This document shows positions 7,366 through 15,889 of a stretch of 34,285 nt of DNA, one piece after another. The stretch lies in NCBI GenBank assembly GCA_045544735.1, contig JAZPZM010000022.1:1-34285 (forward strand), in the 5' to 3' direction. The stretch comes from CAG-390 sp045544735 (GTDB lineage: Bacteria; Bacillota; Clostridia; Oscillospirales; CAG-272). Within the stretch, counting starts at the first letter, position 1. Each line of letters begins with the position of its first letter. The notes under the pieces were generated by a model that saw only the letters and a list, made by a program, of their open reading frames with translations, did no database searches and had not been told where the DNA came from. The position numbers were made by a program, and so were the translations under genes.

Positions 7366-8184
7366 ATGTTTGAAAATCCAAACAATAAGATATTGCGGGA
7401 CAAGGAGCTTTACATATTCGACATGGACGGCACTATATATCTTGGCTCTCAGGTATTTGATTTTGCCGTTAAATTCATAAATGCACTTCGCGCATCGGGC
7501 AGGAGAGTGCTGTTTTTTACGAACAACGCCTCGCATACCTCGGATTTTTATCTTACCAAGCTCACTCGCCTTGGTTTTGCGCCCACACGCGACGAAATTA
7601 TGACGTCGGGCGACGTGACCGTTGAGTTTCTTACCCGTCATCGCGGCGGCAAGAGCGTTTATCTCGTTGGTACGGACGAGCTGGTTGCCGATTTTGCGGC
7701 GCGTGGTATAAATATCGTTTCGGGTGACGAGCCGAGCGCGGATATAGTTATCACAAGCTTTGACACGAGCCTGACCTATAAAAAGCTCGACGATGCTTGC
7801 CGACTTATCAGAGGCGGCGCGGAGTACCTTTCCACCCACCCCGATTACAACTGTCCGACCGAAACGGGCTTTATCCCCGACAGCGGCGCGATAGCCGCGT
7901 TTTGTACCGCGTCGACGGGCAAAACTCCCACGTATTTCGGTAAGCCCTATCGTCAGACCGTCGAGATGATAAGCGAGGCTACGGGCGTTTCGCTTGACAA
8001 GATGTGCATCTTCGGTGACAGACTTTACACGGATATAGCGCTCGGCAAAAAGCACGGCGTTACCGCGGTTCTCGTATACACGGGCGAGACTACGCGCGAG
8101 GACGTGGCAAACGCACTTGAGGCTGACCGCCCCGACTTTGTATTTGACTCGCTCGCCGAGGCAGACACGGCAATTTTTGGATAA
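7366..8184 (+). CDS. HAD-IIA phosphatase, NagD/AraL-like
   Basis: 272 residues from the ATG at 7366, supported by GGGAGG at 7352-7357. An in-frame ATG at 7270 lies upstream of the promoter and cannot be the start. Motif I DMDGT is at 19-23, motif II FTNNAS at 51-56, then GKP (motif III lysine in FGKPYRQ) and GDRLYTDIALGKK (motif IV). This is the NagD branch of HAD phosphatases, which dephosphorylate nucleotides or sugar phosphates in the cytoplasm. It is followed 17 nt later by rqcH and is likely co-transcribed. The substrate is unknown. Confidence 0.88.
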   Translation: MFENPNNKILRDKELYIFDMDGTIYLGSQVFDFAVKFINALRASGRRVLFFTNNASHTSDFYLTKLTRLGFAPTRDEIMTSGDVTVEFLTRHRGGKSVYLVGTDELVADFAARGINIVSGDEPSADIVITSFDTSLTYKKLDDACRLIRGGAEYLSTHPDYNCPTETGFIPDSGAIAAFCTASTGKTPTYFGKPYRQTVEMISEATGVSLDKMCIFGDRLYTDIALGKKHGVTAVLVYTGETTREDVANALEADRPDFVFDSLAEADTAIFG

Positions 8185-8201
8185 TAAAGGAAATTTATTA
8201 A

Positions 8202-9971
8202 ATGTCATTTGACGCTGGAATGCTTGCCGCCGTCATCGCGGAAATAAACGCGGGCGCGGCGGGCGGAAGAATAGAAAAGGTATATCAGCCGCAAAACGAC
8301 GAAGTCGTTTTGCTTATGCGCACGAGGGACGGCGGCCGCCGCCTGCTATTGCGTTGCGGTGCGAACGACCCGCGAATATGCTTTACGGGTGTAGCGAGGG
8401 ATAATCCCGCCGCTCCGCCCACGCTTTGTATGCTTTTGCGCAAGCATCTTGGCGGTGCGTTTCTCGTTGGCGTAAATCAGCTTGGCTTTGAGCGTGTAGC
8501 AAGCCTTGAGTTTGACGCGCGTGACGAGCTTGGCTTCCCGTGCAAGAAGTATCTTATAGCTGAGGTTATGGGCAAAAACAGCAACCTCATATTTACCGAC
8601 GGCGATATGAAGATACTTGCCGCGCTTCGCACCGTTGATTTCACCACCTCGCGCTTGCGTCAGGTGCTTGTGGGTATGAAGTACGAGCTTCCGCCGCCGC
8701 AGGCGGATAAGCGAGACCCGCGCGGCGAGAGCGCGGACGGCTTTTTCCGTGCCGTAAGCGACGCAAGCGGAGAGATGACGGCGGCGAAATTTATAAATTC
8801 AACCTATCTCGGCATAGCCCCCGTGGTTGCAAGGGAGATAGTCACGCGCGCCTGCGGACGCGCCGATGCAAGCCTTTGCGACGTAGAGCCGAAGGCTCTT
8901 TATAAGGCGTTTTCGGGCGTGTATTCGGATCTGCGCGCGGGCAACACCTTGCCCGTTATCGCATACGACGGCTCAAAGCCTGTGGAGTATTCTTTCCTTC
9001 CGCTTACGCAGTACGGAGTGGAGAATTGCCGTATTTGCGAAAGCTTTGGCGAGATGCTCGATATCTATTTCGGAGAGCGCGACAGAGCCGCGCTCGTCAG
9101 CGCGCGCGCCGCAGACCTTCAGCGTGCCGTTGCCTCGGCGCAATCGAGACTCCAGCGCAAGCTTGAGGCACAGCGAGCCGAGCTTGCCGATTGCGACAAG
9201 GGTGACGAATGCCGCCGCGATGCCGACCTTATTATAGCCAACCTATATCAGCTCAAGCGCGGCGACGAGAATGTGCGCCTAACCGACTACTCGGAAATGC
9301 TTCCCGACGGCAGCTTTGCGCTTCGCAGTCTTACGCTTGACCCGCGCCTTACGCCCTCGGCAAACGCGCAAAGGCTTTACAAAAAATACAATAAATCCTG
9401 CACGGCAAGGGTAGAGCTTGCAAAGCAGATAAAGCTTGCCGAGCGCGAGCTTGAATATATAATGAGCGTAAAGGACGCGCTTAATCGCGCCGATACGGGA
9501 GCGGGACTTGCACAGATACGCGCAGAGCTTGAAAGTGTCGGAGTGTTGCGTGCCCGCAAGGGTGCGGCACCTGCCAAAAGCGTAAAAGCGCCGCTTGGCG
9601 AATACGTTACCACCAACGGCTATGAGGTGCTTTGCGGAAAGAACAATCTGCAAAACGAGGAGATCACCTTTCGCCGAGCGGAGAAGGGAGACATCTGGTT
9701 TCACGCCAAGGGCGTGCCCGGCTCTCACGTGATTTTGCGCACGGGCGGGGCATCGCTTGACGATATTCCCGACGAGGACCTCAACGATGCTTTGTGTATC
9801 GCCGCGTATAATTCAGACGCGCGCGAGGGCAACAACGTAGCCGTGGATTACGTGGACGTTCGCCACGTTAAAAAGCCGCCGTCCGCACGTCCCGGACTCG
9901 TTATTTATCACACCAATTACACGGCGTATATAACGCCCGACGCGGAAAAAGTCGCATCTATGAAAAAATGA
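8202..9971 (+). CDS. rqcH: NFACT protein RqcH (ribosome quality control)
   Basis: A 589-residue protein of the Rqc2/NEMF family, older name fibronectin-binding protein A. Domain order is as in the family: NFACT-N (about 1-190), helix-hairpin-helix region (about 190-270), a long coiled coil (about 290-450), and the NFACT-R/DUF814 domain (about 455-575) with DIWFHAKGVPGSHVIL. Bacterial RqcH binds stalled 50S-peptidyl-tRNA complexes and recruits tRNA-Ala to add C-terminal alanine tails. The functionally important Asp-Arg pair of the B. subtilis protein appears here as Glu97-Arg98. AAGG precedes the start. No terminator with a clear T-run follows it. Confidence 0.92.
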   Translation: MSFDAGMLAAVIAEINAGAAGGRIEKVYQPQNDEVVLLMRTRDGGRRLLLRCGANDPRICFTGVARDNPAAPPTLCMLLRKHLGGAFLVGVNQLGFERVASLEFDARDELGFPCKKYLIAEVMGKNSNLIFTDGDMKILAALRTVDFTTSRLRQVLVGMKYELPPPQADKRDPRGESADGFFRAVSDASGEMTAAKFINSTYLGIAPVVAREIVTRACGRADASLCDVEPKALYKAFSGVYSDLRAGNTLPVIAYDGSKPVEYSFLPLTQYGVENCRICESFGEMLDIYFGERDRAALVSARAADLQRAVASAQSRLQRKLEAQRAELADCDKGDECRRDADLIIANLYQLKRGDENVRLTDYSEMLPDGSFALRSLTLDPRLTPSANAQRLYKKYNKSCTARVELAKQIKLAERELEYIMSVKDALNRADTGAGLAQIRAELESVGVLRARKGAAPAKSVKAPLGEYVTTNGYEVLCGKNNLQNEEITFRRAEKGDIWFHAKGVPGSHVILRTGGASLDDIPDEDLNDALCIAAYNSDAREGNNVAVDYVDVRHVKKPPSARPGLVIYHTNYTAYITPDAEKVASMKK

Positions 9972-10012
9972 GATAATATTTTCTGAAATTTGAAAAAAAT
10001 TTCAAAAAACTA

Positions 10013-10041
10013 TTGCATTTTCGCTCGATATGTGATATTAT
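10013..10041 (+). promoter_or_regulatory. Promoter of rpsT
   Basis: TTGCAT (10013-10018), 17 nt, TATTAT (10036-10041) with an extended -10 (TGA before it). A leader of about 70 nt follows. It may contain the S20 autoregulatory site, but no structure stood out. Confidence 0.75.
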
Positions 10042-10117
10042 ATTTAACTGTGAAGAAATAGGAGTGTGTGTCCTCTCAGTCTCACCCTTTTCTGTAAAAT
10101 ATTAGGGAGGTTTAGAA

Positions 10118-10381
10118 ATGGCAAACATTAAGTCTGCAAAGAAGCGTATTCTCGTTATCGAAAAGAGAACTCTTGTTAACAAGATCGCTCGCACCAAGCT
10201 CAAGACCATCGTTAAGAAGTTTGTTGCCGCTGTTGAGTCTGGTGACAAGGCTGCCGCAACCGTAGCTTACACCGCTGCTGTTAAGGCTGTTGATCAGGCT
10301 GCTGCTCGTGGAATCATCCACAAGAACGCTGCCGCTCACAAGAAGAGCCAGTTCACTAAGAAGCTCAACGCTATGGCGTAA
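10118..10381 (+). CDS. rpsT: 30S ribosomal protein S20
   Basis: An 87-residue basic protein starting MANIKSAKKR, the S20 N-terminus, with the family's usual length and two long helices. It binds 16S rRNA early in small-subunit assembly. GGGAGG lies at 10105-10110. Codon choice is strongly of the highly expressed type (GCT, GTT, AAG, CTT), a useful reference for the ABC cluster further right. It is transcribed alone, with its own promoter and terminator. Confidence 0.97.
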   Translation: MANIKSAKKRILVIEKRTLVNKIARTKLKTIVKKFVAAVESGDKAAATVAYTAAVKAVDQAAARGIIHKNAAAHKKSQFTKKLNAMA

Positions 10382-10412
10382 TTCTTGGCGTATATATAAT
10401 ATACCCAAAGGG

Positions 10413-10451
10413 GAAAAGGAACGCAAGTCGTGCTTGCGGCCTTTTCTTTTT
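10413..10451 (+). terminator. Terminator of rpsT
   Basis: GAAAAGG..CGCAAG / CTTGCG.CCTTTTC hairpin followed by TTTTT. Confidence 0.85.
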
Positions 10452-10465
10452 ATCGAGACCGCCGC

Positions 10466-10494
10466 TTGACAGCCATATTGCGCGGTGATATAAT
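10466..10494 (+). promoter_or_regulatory. Consensus extended -10 promoter for the DUF2974 gene
   Basis: TTGACA (10466-10471), 17 nt ending in TGA, TATAAT (10489-10494). Confidence 0.9.
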
Positions 10495-10514
10495 AAAGCA
10501 CAGAGGTGTTTTTA

Positions 10515-11591
10515 ATGTCTGATATTTTTGATTATCTTAAATGGCGCGGGGATCTTAGCTTTTCTGCCGCTCCGCTGTGCGAGGTGGACGCTCTGATATT
10601 TGCGGAGCTTTCGTACATACGTCTTGGCGGTATCGTTTCCGCAAGGACTCGCGGGCAGGGAATATCCTTAAAAAATGCCGCGCGCCGATATTTTGACTCA
10701 TACAGGGGCAAGGAAATAAGCCTTGGCAAGCTGTTTCCCGACTCTATACTAAAGCTTCTTCGCGTTGCCGCCGAGACTAAACGCTTTTCGGAGGTTCGCG
10801 TGCTCGGCTACCGTGACGTGCTTGACGAGGCACGGGGCGAACAGTTTTCCGCGCTCACGTTTTTGGTGGAGGGCGGAACGTACTGCGTGACCTTTCGCGG
10901 AACGGACGATAGCATACTCGGCTGGAAGGAGGACTTTAGTATGTCCTTTTGCCGCGAGATACCCGCGCAGACTCGCGCGCTTGCATACCTTAAGAGCGTT
11001 GCGGCGAACAACGAGGGCGCAAGCTTTGTCGTGTGCGGTCACAGCAAGGGCGGAAACCTTGCGGTATGGGCGGCAGTACACGCCGAGAGGAACGTGCGCG
11101 ATGCCATAACTTCCGTCTATAATTTTGACGGTCCGGGATTTTTGCACGACGTAAAAAGCTCCGAGGGCTATCGCGATATTGAAAAAAGGATAAATACCAT
11201 AGTTCCGGAGCGTTCTATCGTCGGAATGTTTTTCTACGACGGAGCAAGATACCGCACGGTGAAAAGCAGCGCGAAGGGACTTTATCAGCACGATGCTATG
11301 TCGTGGCTTACCGAGCCGCGCGGCTTTACTCCCGCTGTGGATATCGACCCCGAATATAAAAAGGTAAATAAAAAGCTCAGCCGATGGATGGCAAATATGA
11401 GCGACGCGGAGCGCAAGGCGGTGGTCGAATCGCTTTTCGGTCTGCTTTATTCAACCAAGGCAACGACGCTTACGGAGCTTGCGGCGGACAGCCCCGCGCT
11501 TTGGCGGGCGTTCGTCAGGGCGGATGCGGAGACCTCTGCGGCGCTGAAAATAGGACTTCGCGCCTTGTTTGCGGATTTTAAAAAGAAATAA
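10515..11591 (+). CDS. DUF2974 (Mbeg1-like) alpha/beta-hydrolase
   Basis: 358 residues from the ATG at 10515, spaced 8 nt from GAGG. A GTG at 10506 overlaps that ribosome site and is rejected. The lipase-like nucleophile elbow GHSKGG is at 175-180 (Ser177), with FRGTDDS at 127-133 as the likely oxyanion strand and later Asp/His residues (DIDPEY; YQHDAMSW) as triad candidates. This pattern is DUF2974, often annotated Mbeg1-like, a putative lipase or esterase. There is no signal peptide, so it should act in the cytoplasm. The substrate is not known. It is a single gene with its own promoter, and its last codons form one arm of a terminator. Confidence 0.85.
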   Translation: MSDIFDYLKWRGDLSFSAAPLCEVDALIFAELSYIRLGGIVSARTRGQGISLKNAARRYFDSYRGKEISLGKLFPDSILKLLRVAAETKRFSEVRVLGYRDVLDEARGEQFSALTFLVEGGTYCVTFRGTDDSILGWKEDFSMSFCREIPAQTRALAYLKSVAANNEGASFVVCGHSKGGNLAVWAAVHAERNVRDAITSVYNFDGPGFLHDVKSSEGYRDIEKRINTIVPERSIVGMFFYDGARYRTVKSSAKGLYQHDAMSWLTEPRGFTPAVDIDPEYKKVNKKLSRWMANMSDAERKAVVESLFGLLYSTKATTLTELAADSPALWRAFVRADAETSAALKIGLRALFADFKKK

Positions 11592-11613
11592 GATCGACAA
11601 ATCCGCCGTTTTT
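11571..11613 (+). terminator. Terminator overlapping the DUF2974 gene end
   Basis: GCGGATTT (11571-11578, inside the last codons) pairs with AAATCCGC (11599-11606), followed by GTTTTT. The 20-nt loop is large, so strength is uncertain. Confidence 0.6.
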
Positions 11614-11634
11614 GAAGGTTTTTTCTGCTTTTTC

Positions 11635-11663
11635 TTGATATGATGGCGATTTTGTGATATAAT
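11635..11663 (+). promoter_or_regulatory. Promoter for the DUF3006-plsY operon
   Basis: TTGATA (11635-11640), 17 nt ending in TGA, TATAAT (11658-11663). Confidence 0.85.
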
Positions 11664-11692
11664 GAAATATAATTCTTTTACCGAGGTGTGCC

Positions 11693-11938
11693 GTGGAAAA
11701 TGAGCTTTTGCTTGTCGTTGACAGATTTGAGGGCGATTTTGCCGTTTGCGTTGACGACGACGAGAATGTTTTTAATCTTGATAAAACCGCTCTTTCGGGT
11801 CTAAACGAGGGAGATTGCTTCCTTGCGGCGCGAGACGGAGACAAGCTTTGCTTCGTCAAAGCTTTGCCCGATGAGACCGCGCGGCGCAAAGCGGAGGCGG
11901 CGGCTATGCTTGCCGCGTTGTTTTCAAAAAACAATTGA
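11693..11938 (+). CDS. DUF3006 domain protein
   Basis: An 81-residue protein with a GTG start, chosen because GAGG lies about 6 nt upstream and no closer ATG exists. The LLVVDRFEGDFAVCVDDDE opening followed by a small beta-barrel-like segment ending in GDCF is the DUF3006 pattern. A short alanine/lysine-rich helix ends it. Function is unknown. It is the first gene of a five-gene run and is followed 14 nt later by plsY. Confidence 0.8.
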   Translation: MENELLLVVDRFEGDFAVCVDDDENVFNLDKTALSGLNEGDCFLAARDGDKLCFVKALPDETARRKAEAAAMLAALFSKNN

Positions 11939-11952
11939 AAAGGGAATAAGTT

Positions 11953-12789
11953 ATGATAAGAGGTATTTTTGATAGCTTGTACGCAAGCGAGCTCGGTCAG
12001 AGTGCATTCTTTGCATCGGGTGCCGCTTACGCGGTGGCGATAATTCTTTGTATGATAGTCGGATATCTGCTCGGCAGTATAAATTCCGCTATCGTGGTTT
12101 CGAAATTAAAGTACAAGCAGGATATCAGAGACTACGGAAGCAAGAATGCGGGAATGACCAATATGTTCCGCGTTTACGGAAAAACGGGCGGTCTTTTGAC
12201 GCTTGCGGGAGATTTCACAAAGACGCTTCTTGCCGTGCTTTTTGCTGATATACTTATCGGAAACGGCAAGTTCTTTATCGGAAGCGAGGGAGCGTACGTT
12301 GCAGGCTTTTTCTGCATGCTCGGTCACATATTCCCGCTTTACTATAAGTTCAAGGGCGGCAAGGGCGTGCTCGTTACAGCCGCCACGCTGCTTCTCGTCG
12401 AGCCGATTGTTTTTGCCGTAATGTTCGTTATATTTGCCGTTATATTCCTCGGCTCGAAGATGGTTTCTCTCGCCTCCGTTATGAGCGCACTTCTTTTGCC
12501 CGTTATAGTCGACAGCTATTATAAGGTGTTGATAGGACACAGCGGCGCGGCGGGCGCAATAAGAATGATAATAATCTTCCTTACCGCAGGCATCGTCGTA
12601 TTTATGCACCGCGCGAATATCAAGCGCATATACAACGGCGAGGAATCCAAAATGGAGCTGTTTAAGAAAAAGAAGCTTCCCGAAACTTCTGACGAGATAG
12701 AAAAAGAAGTTGTCGAAGAAAAACCGAGAGGGGAAAAGGCGGATAAAAATACCAGCCGTAAAAAGTTAAAGAAGAAAAATGACCGATAA
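11953..12789 (+). CDS. plsY: Glycerol-3-phosphate acyltransferase PlsY
   Basis: A 278-residue membrane protein that transfers the acyl group of acyl-phosphate to glycerol 3-phosphate, giving lysophosphatidic acid. The three family motifs are present: GSINSA at 41-46, GSKNAGMTN at 62-70 (the usual Ala is Met), and GHIFPLYYKFKGGKG at 124-138. About five to seven membrane helices are visible. Unusual for the family, which is normally about 200 residues, it carries a long N-terminal extension and a highly charged Lys/Glu tail (about 232-278). The 3' end overlaps the methyltransferase start by 11 nt, implying coupling. Confidence 0.93.
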   Translation: MIRGIFDSLYASELGQSAFFASGAAYAVAIILCMIVGYLLGSINSAIVVSKLKYKQDIRDYGSKNAGMTNMFRVYGKTGGLLTLAGDFTKTLLAVLFADILIGNGKFFIGSEGAYVAGFFCMLGHIFPLYYKFKGGKGVLVTAATLLLVEPIVFAVMFVIFAVIFLGSKMVSLASVMSALLLPVIVDSYYKVLIGHSGAAGAIRMIIIFLTAGIVVFMHRANIKRIYNGEESKMELFKKKKLPETSDEIEKEVVEEKPRGEKADKNTSRKKLKKKNDR

Positions 12790-13969
12790 CGTAAAAACGG
12801 CGGCGCGCATAGCCACCCTTGCCGCAGAGAAAAGCGTGCTTCGTAAATGCACGCTCTCAAAGCCCTCGGACAATACCGTGGTGCGCTCCGAAATATCAAT
12901 GCTTCGGCTTGGCGGCGAGACCGCCTTGCGCCTTGTGACCTATATGAAGGACGGCAAGGCGATACAGAAAAACGTAAGCGCGGATGAGCTTTCAGCACTT
13001 TTTGAGAAAAACGCCTACGGACAGATAAATATCATTACCACGCTTGGAGAGTGTGAGCTTCGCCGCTCAAAGTCGGGGAAGGTCACTCTTCTTGGCGGTG
13101 ATAGACTGCTTCGCGCCATCGGGGATGACGTTTCCGAGGATAAAAAGCTTGCTCCCGAGTCGAACGACAGAAAGAAAAACCGTATACTTGCGGGCGACGA
13201 GCCGTTTTTGTACGAGCTTGGTATAAGCGATAAAAACGGACGTATACACGATAAAAAGCAAGGAAAATTCAGACAGATTTGCAGATTCCTCGAATACGTA
13301 AGGGATATCGAGGAGCATCTGCCGACGGGCGGGGAGCTTCGTATCTGCGACCTCTGTTGCGGAAAAAGCTATCTTTCCTTTGCGCTCTACCACTATTTTG
13401 CGATAGCTAAAGGTCGCAAGGTCAGTATGACGGGTGTTGACCTCAAGCCCGACGTTGTGGAGTATTGCAATCGCGTTTGTGAAAGCCTCGGATTTTCGGG
13501 ACTTGAATTTATTTGCGGCGACGCGATAAAATACGAGACCGAAACGCCACCGTCACTCGTCGTTTCGCTCCACGCTTGCGATATTGCGACGGATATCGTT
13601 CTTCACCGCGCGGCAGATTGGGGCGCGAAGGTCATACTCTCGACTCCCTGCTGCCACCACGAGCTTGCAAATAAGATAAATTGCGAGCCGCTCGGCTTCG
13701 TTTCAGCGTATCCGATGCTCAAGCGCAAGATGTGCGACGCGCTGACCGATGCCGCCCGCCTTGCGTTTTTGAAGAGCCGCGGCTACGCGGTCTCGGCGGC
13801 GGAGCTTGTAGACCCCGACGATACGCCAAAAAACGTACTGCTTCGCGCAGTAAGAAAAAAGAATTTCGCCCCCGCTTCGCGTGAAGCAAAGCGCGCGGTG
13901 GCGGAATACGAGGATATCAAACGTTTCCTCGTTGGCGACGAAAAGCTTTTTGCGGATACTCTCGAATGA
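12779..13969 (+). CDS. SAM-dependent methyltransferase (Methyltransf_32, METTL25/RRNAD1-like)
   Basis: A 396-residue cytoplasmic protein. The N-terminal part (about 1-115) is an uncharacterised domain. The Rossmann core starts at motif I DLCCGKSYL (191-199), then GVDLK (219-223), SLHACDIATD (263-272) and PCCHHEL (290-296). The SLHAC and PCCHHEL motifs are typical of the Methyltransf_32 group, whose substrate in bacteria is unknown and may be RNA. It overlaps plsY upstream by 11 nt and the next gene by 4 nt (ATGA), so all three are translated together. Confidence 0.82.
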   Translation: MTDNVKTAARIATLAAEKSVLRKCTLSKPSDNTVVRSEISMLRLGGETALRLVTYMKDGKAIQKNVSADELSALFEKNAYGQINIITTLGECELRRSKSGKVTLLGGDRLLRAIGDDVSEDKKLAPESNDRKKNRILAGDEPFLYELGISDKNGRIHDKKQGKFRQICRFLEYVRDIEEHLPTGGELRICDLCCGKSYLSFALYHYFAIAKGRKVSMTGVDLKPDVVEYCNRVCESLGFSGLEFICGDAIKYETETPPSLVVSLHACDIATDIVLHRAADWGAKVILSTPCCHHELANKINCEPLGFVSAYPMLKRKMCDALTDAARLAFLKSRGYAVSAAELVDPDDTPKNVLLRAVRKKNFAPASREAKRAVAEYEDIKRFLVGDEKLFADTLE

Positions 13970-15084
13970 AGCTTCACACCGCAAATAAATATCTGTTATC
14001 ACTCCCGCGCGTTGCGGAAAAAGGACTCGGGGCGCGCTTTCGCGCCTTACAGGAGGCTGCGTTTGCCGCTTTTGGCATAGATAGGGCAGTTTCCGTTTTG
14101 CTTACCGTTTCGGGAGACGAGCATTCCTACGTTTGCCGCGCCGTGACTGCGGCTTTTGCCCACACGGGACAGAGCGTAGCGATAGTCAGCCTTGACCCCG
14201 ACGCATCCGCCGCAGAGATAGTTAAGCTTGGGGGCAATAATGCTTCCGACGACGAGGCGGCGCACGTCGTGACCGTTATACGGCAATCTGCCGCTTCGCT
14301 GGGGATAACACCCACGGTTATTGAGGCGAAGCTACTGTGCGGTCTTGCGCTTTGCGCCCTCAAAGGCTGTAAAAACGTGATCTTGGGCTTCGAGCCGACA
14401 CGCGTTCCGCGTGCATTTTACGATATAGTTCCTCTATCGCGCACCGTCGCGCTCTTGCCTTCGGCGGTAAGTGTATCCGATAGTGCCGCGATCGTACGCA
14501 AGGGCGTACTTGAGGTCATAAGCTCTCCGCGCGGTGAGGATGAATATAGGGCGATATCGGCGGTGTGCGCCTCGGTGAATTGCCGACACAGCGTTATATC
14601 AAGGTCTGCCGTAGCAGCCTCGGCGCTTACTTATAAGGGGATAGAATTTTCGTATAAGGAGCGCAAGTACGCTATGCGCGGTCATTCCGAAAGTATGATC
14701 ACGGCGGCTCTTTCTGCCGTTTTGGCGGCTTGTGCGCTTGAAAGACGCGGCGTTAAAGTAAGTGAATCCGACGTCAGAGCCACGCTTCCCGACGTGTCGG
14801 TGGAGCATGGGTGCAGGATAGTGTCCTACAACCCGTGCGTTTTGGTTGCCGTTTGCCGAAACGGTGAGTCGTTTGCACGGCTCGATGCCGACGTTGAGCG
14901 CATTTGTGCGCATCTTGGCAAAATTCCCCGCTCGTTTTCTGTGCTTGACGACACCGCAGAGCTTGAGTCTGCGTTTTCAGCGTGTCAAGACGGTGAGTGT
15001 GCGCTTTGCGTAAAGGGCGACGCGGGTTTCGTGGAAAAAACGCTTAACACGCTTGCAAAATGGATATCTCCACCCGTAAAATAA
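13966..15084 (+). CDS. Degenerate FolC-like (Mur ligase superfamily) protein without P-loop
   Basis: A 372-residue protein whose layout follows folylpolyglutamate synthase. The N-terminal Y-L-xx-PR-xx-KGLGxRxxAL stretch (9-29) resembles FolC. VSGDEHSYVCRAVTAAF at 48-64 sits where FolC has the GTNGKGS ATP loop, but the Gly-Lys-Gly is gone. VIEAKLLCGLAL (118-129) aligns with the FE-x-LT-x-A segment. RGHSESMITAALSAVLA (238-254) corresponds to the G-x-HQ-xx-N-A motif with Gln and Asn lost. VSYNP at 286-290 matches the P-x-xx-DGAHNP region without the DGAH. It is probably a pseudoenzyme rather than a decayed gene, since the frame is intact and coupled (4-nt overlap) to the methyltransferase. The assignment rests on pattern matching only. 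Confidence 0.55.
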   Translation: MKLHTANKYLLSLPRVAEKGLGARFRALQEAAFAAFGIDRAVSVLLTVSGDEHSYVCRAVTAAFAHTGQSVAIVSLDPDASAAEIVKLGGNNASDDEAAHVVTVIRQSAASLGITPTVIEAKLLCGLALCALKGCKNVILGFEPTRVPRAFYDIVPLSRTVALLPSAVSVSDSAAIVRKGVLEVISSPRGEDEYRAISAVCASVNCRHSVISRSAVAASALTYKGIEFSYKERKYAMRGHSESMITAALSAVLAACALERRGVKVSESDVRATLPDVSVEHGCRIVSYNPCVLVAVCRNGESFARLDADVERICAHLGKIPRSFSVLDDTAELESAFSACQDGECALCVKGDAGFVEKTLNTLAKWISPPVK

Positions 15085-15104
15085 CGAATGAAAGGTGATA
15101 TGCA

Positions 15105-15836
15105 ATGTCAAAAAAAGCCTGGATTATTATAGTAGCGATCATACTTCTGCCGATAGTGCTTACGCTGTGCTTTTACATAAGCTATTGCGGTGATAATCCC
15201 GTGGTGGCAAGCTACGACGGCGACGTTACGAGGATCGCGTATAAGGATAAGATACTTATCGCCGTGGAGGGAGAAGAGGATTACAGATTCAGATACGGCG
15301 AATATCTCGGAAAAGTTGGCGACAGAAACTTCGGGCCGTCGCTCTACCGCGTGCTTGACGATGAGAGCGGATGCTATTACGCCGTTGCCGACAGAGACAG
15401 AAATTTACTCTACACCGAGTCGGGAAGGCTTGAGGACGGCGTGAAAACGGGCAACAGTACCGTTACGAGAGTTGTTTTCGATAACTACTCGGTCGTTATC
15501 GAGGGATTCGATGCGCAAACGGTAAGCAACGGCTTCACGGGCGCAGAGGCTGAAGCGATCGAGCTGAAGCCGTCGGTATACCGTGATGAGGACGGAAAGA
15601 ACCAATACCGCACTTACGATATATGGGTATCCTACGACGGTTCAGCCATACTCACGGAAAACACGGGCAAGCTCTTTTATCTCACCGAGGAAAAGACTTG
15701 GGTGTTCGTACCGCTCGACGTGTACGAGGAGGGCGTGGAAAAGTACGGCGAGAACAGCAGTAAGCTGATATTCAATGCGTATGCGGTCAAGGCGGCTGCC
15801 GCGCGACTTATTCTGAGTGAATACATACCTAAATAA
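15105..15836 (+). CDS. Membrane-anchored protein of unknown function
   Basis: A 243-residue protein. Residues 5-27 are one hydrophobic helix after a short Lys-Lys start, so it is anchored with the rest probably outside the cell. The outer part is acidic and rich in Asp, Tyr and Gly, with beta-strand-like repeats such as YRFRYGEY and YYAVADRDRN. I do not recognise a family. It is the last gene of the DUF3006-plsY run, 20 nt after the FolC-like gene, and is followed by a terminator. AAAGGTGA serves as ribosome site. Confidence 0.75.
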   Translation: MSKKAWIIIVAIILLPIVLTLCFYISYCGDNPVVASYDGDVTRIAYKDKILIAVEGEEDYRFRYGEYLGKVGDRNFGPSLYRVLDDESGCYYAVADRDRNLLYTESGRLEDGVKTGNSTVTRVVFDNYSVVIEGFDAQTVSNGFTGAEAEAIELKPSVYRDEDGKNQYRTYDIWVSYDGSAILTENTGKLFYLTEEKTWVFVPLDVYEEGVEKYGENSSKLIFNAYAVKAAAARLILSEYIPK

Positions 15837-15843
15837 ACTACCG

Positions 15844-15887
15844 AAAAACTCCGACCGCGCATACCGTTGCGCAGGCGGAGTTTTTTG
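15844..15887 (+). terminator. Terminator of the DUF3006-plsY operon
   Basis: AAAAACTCCG / CGGAGTTTTTT pair around an inner CCGCGC..GCGCAGG arm. Confidence 0.85.
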
Positions 15888-15889
15888 CA

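Noticed and set aside
9980..10010. Terminator after rqcH
   Set aside because: A weak GAAATTT/AAATTTC hairpin exists, but it is followed by A's rather than T's on the plus strand.
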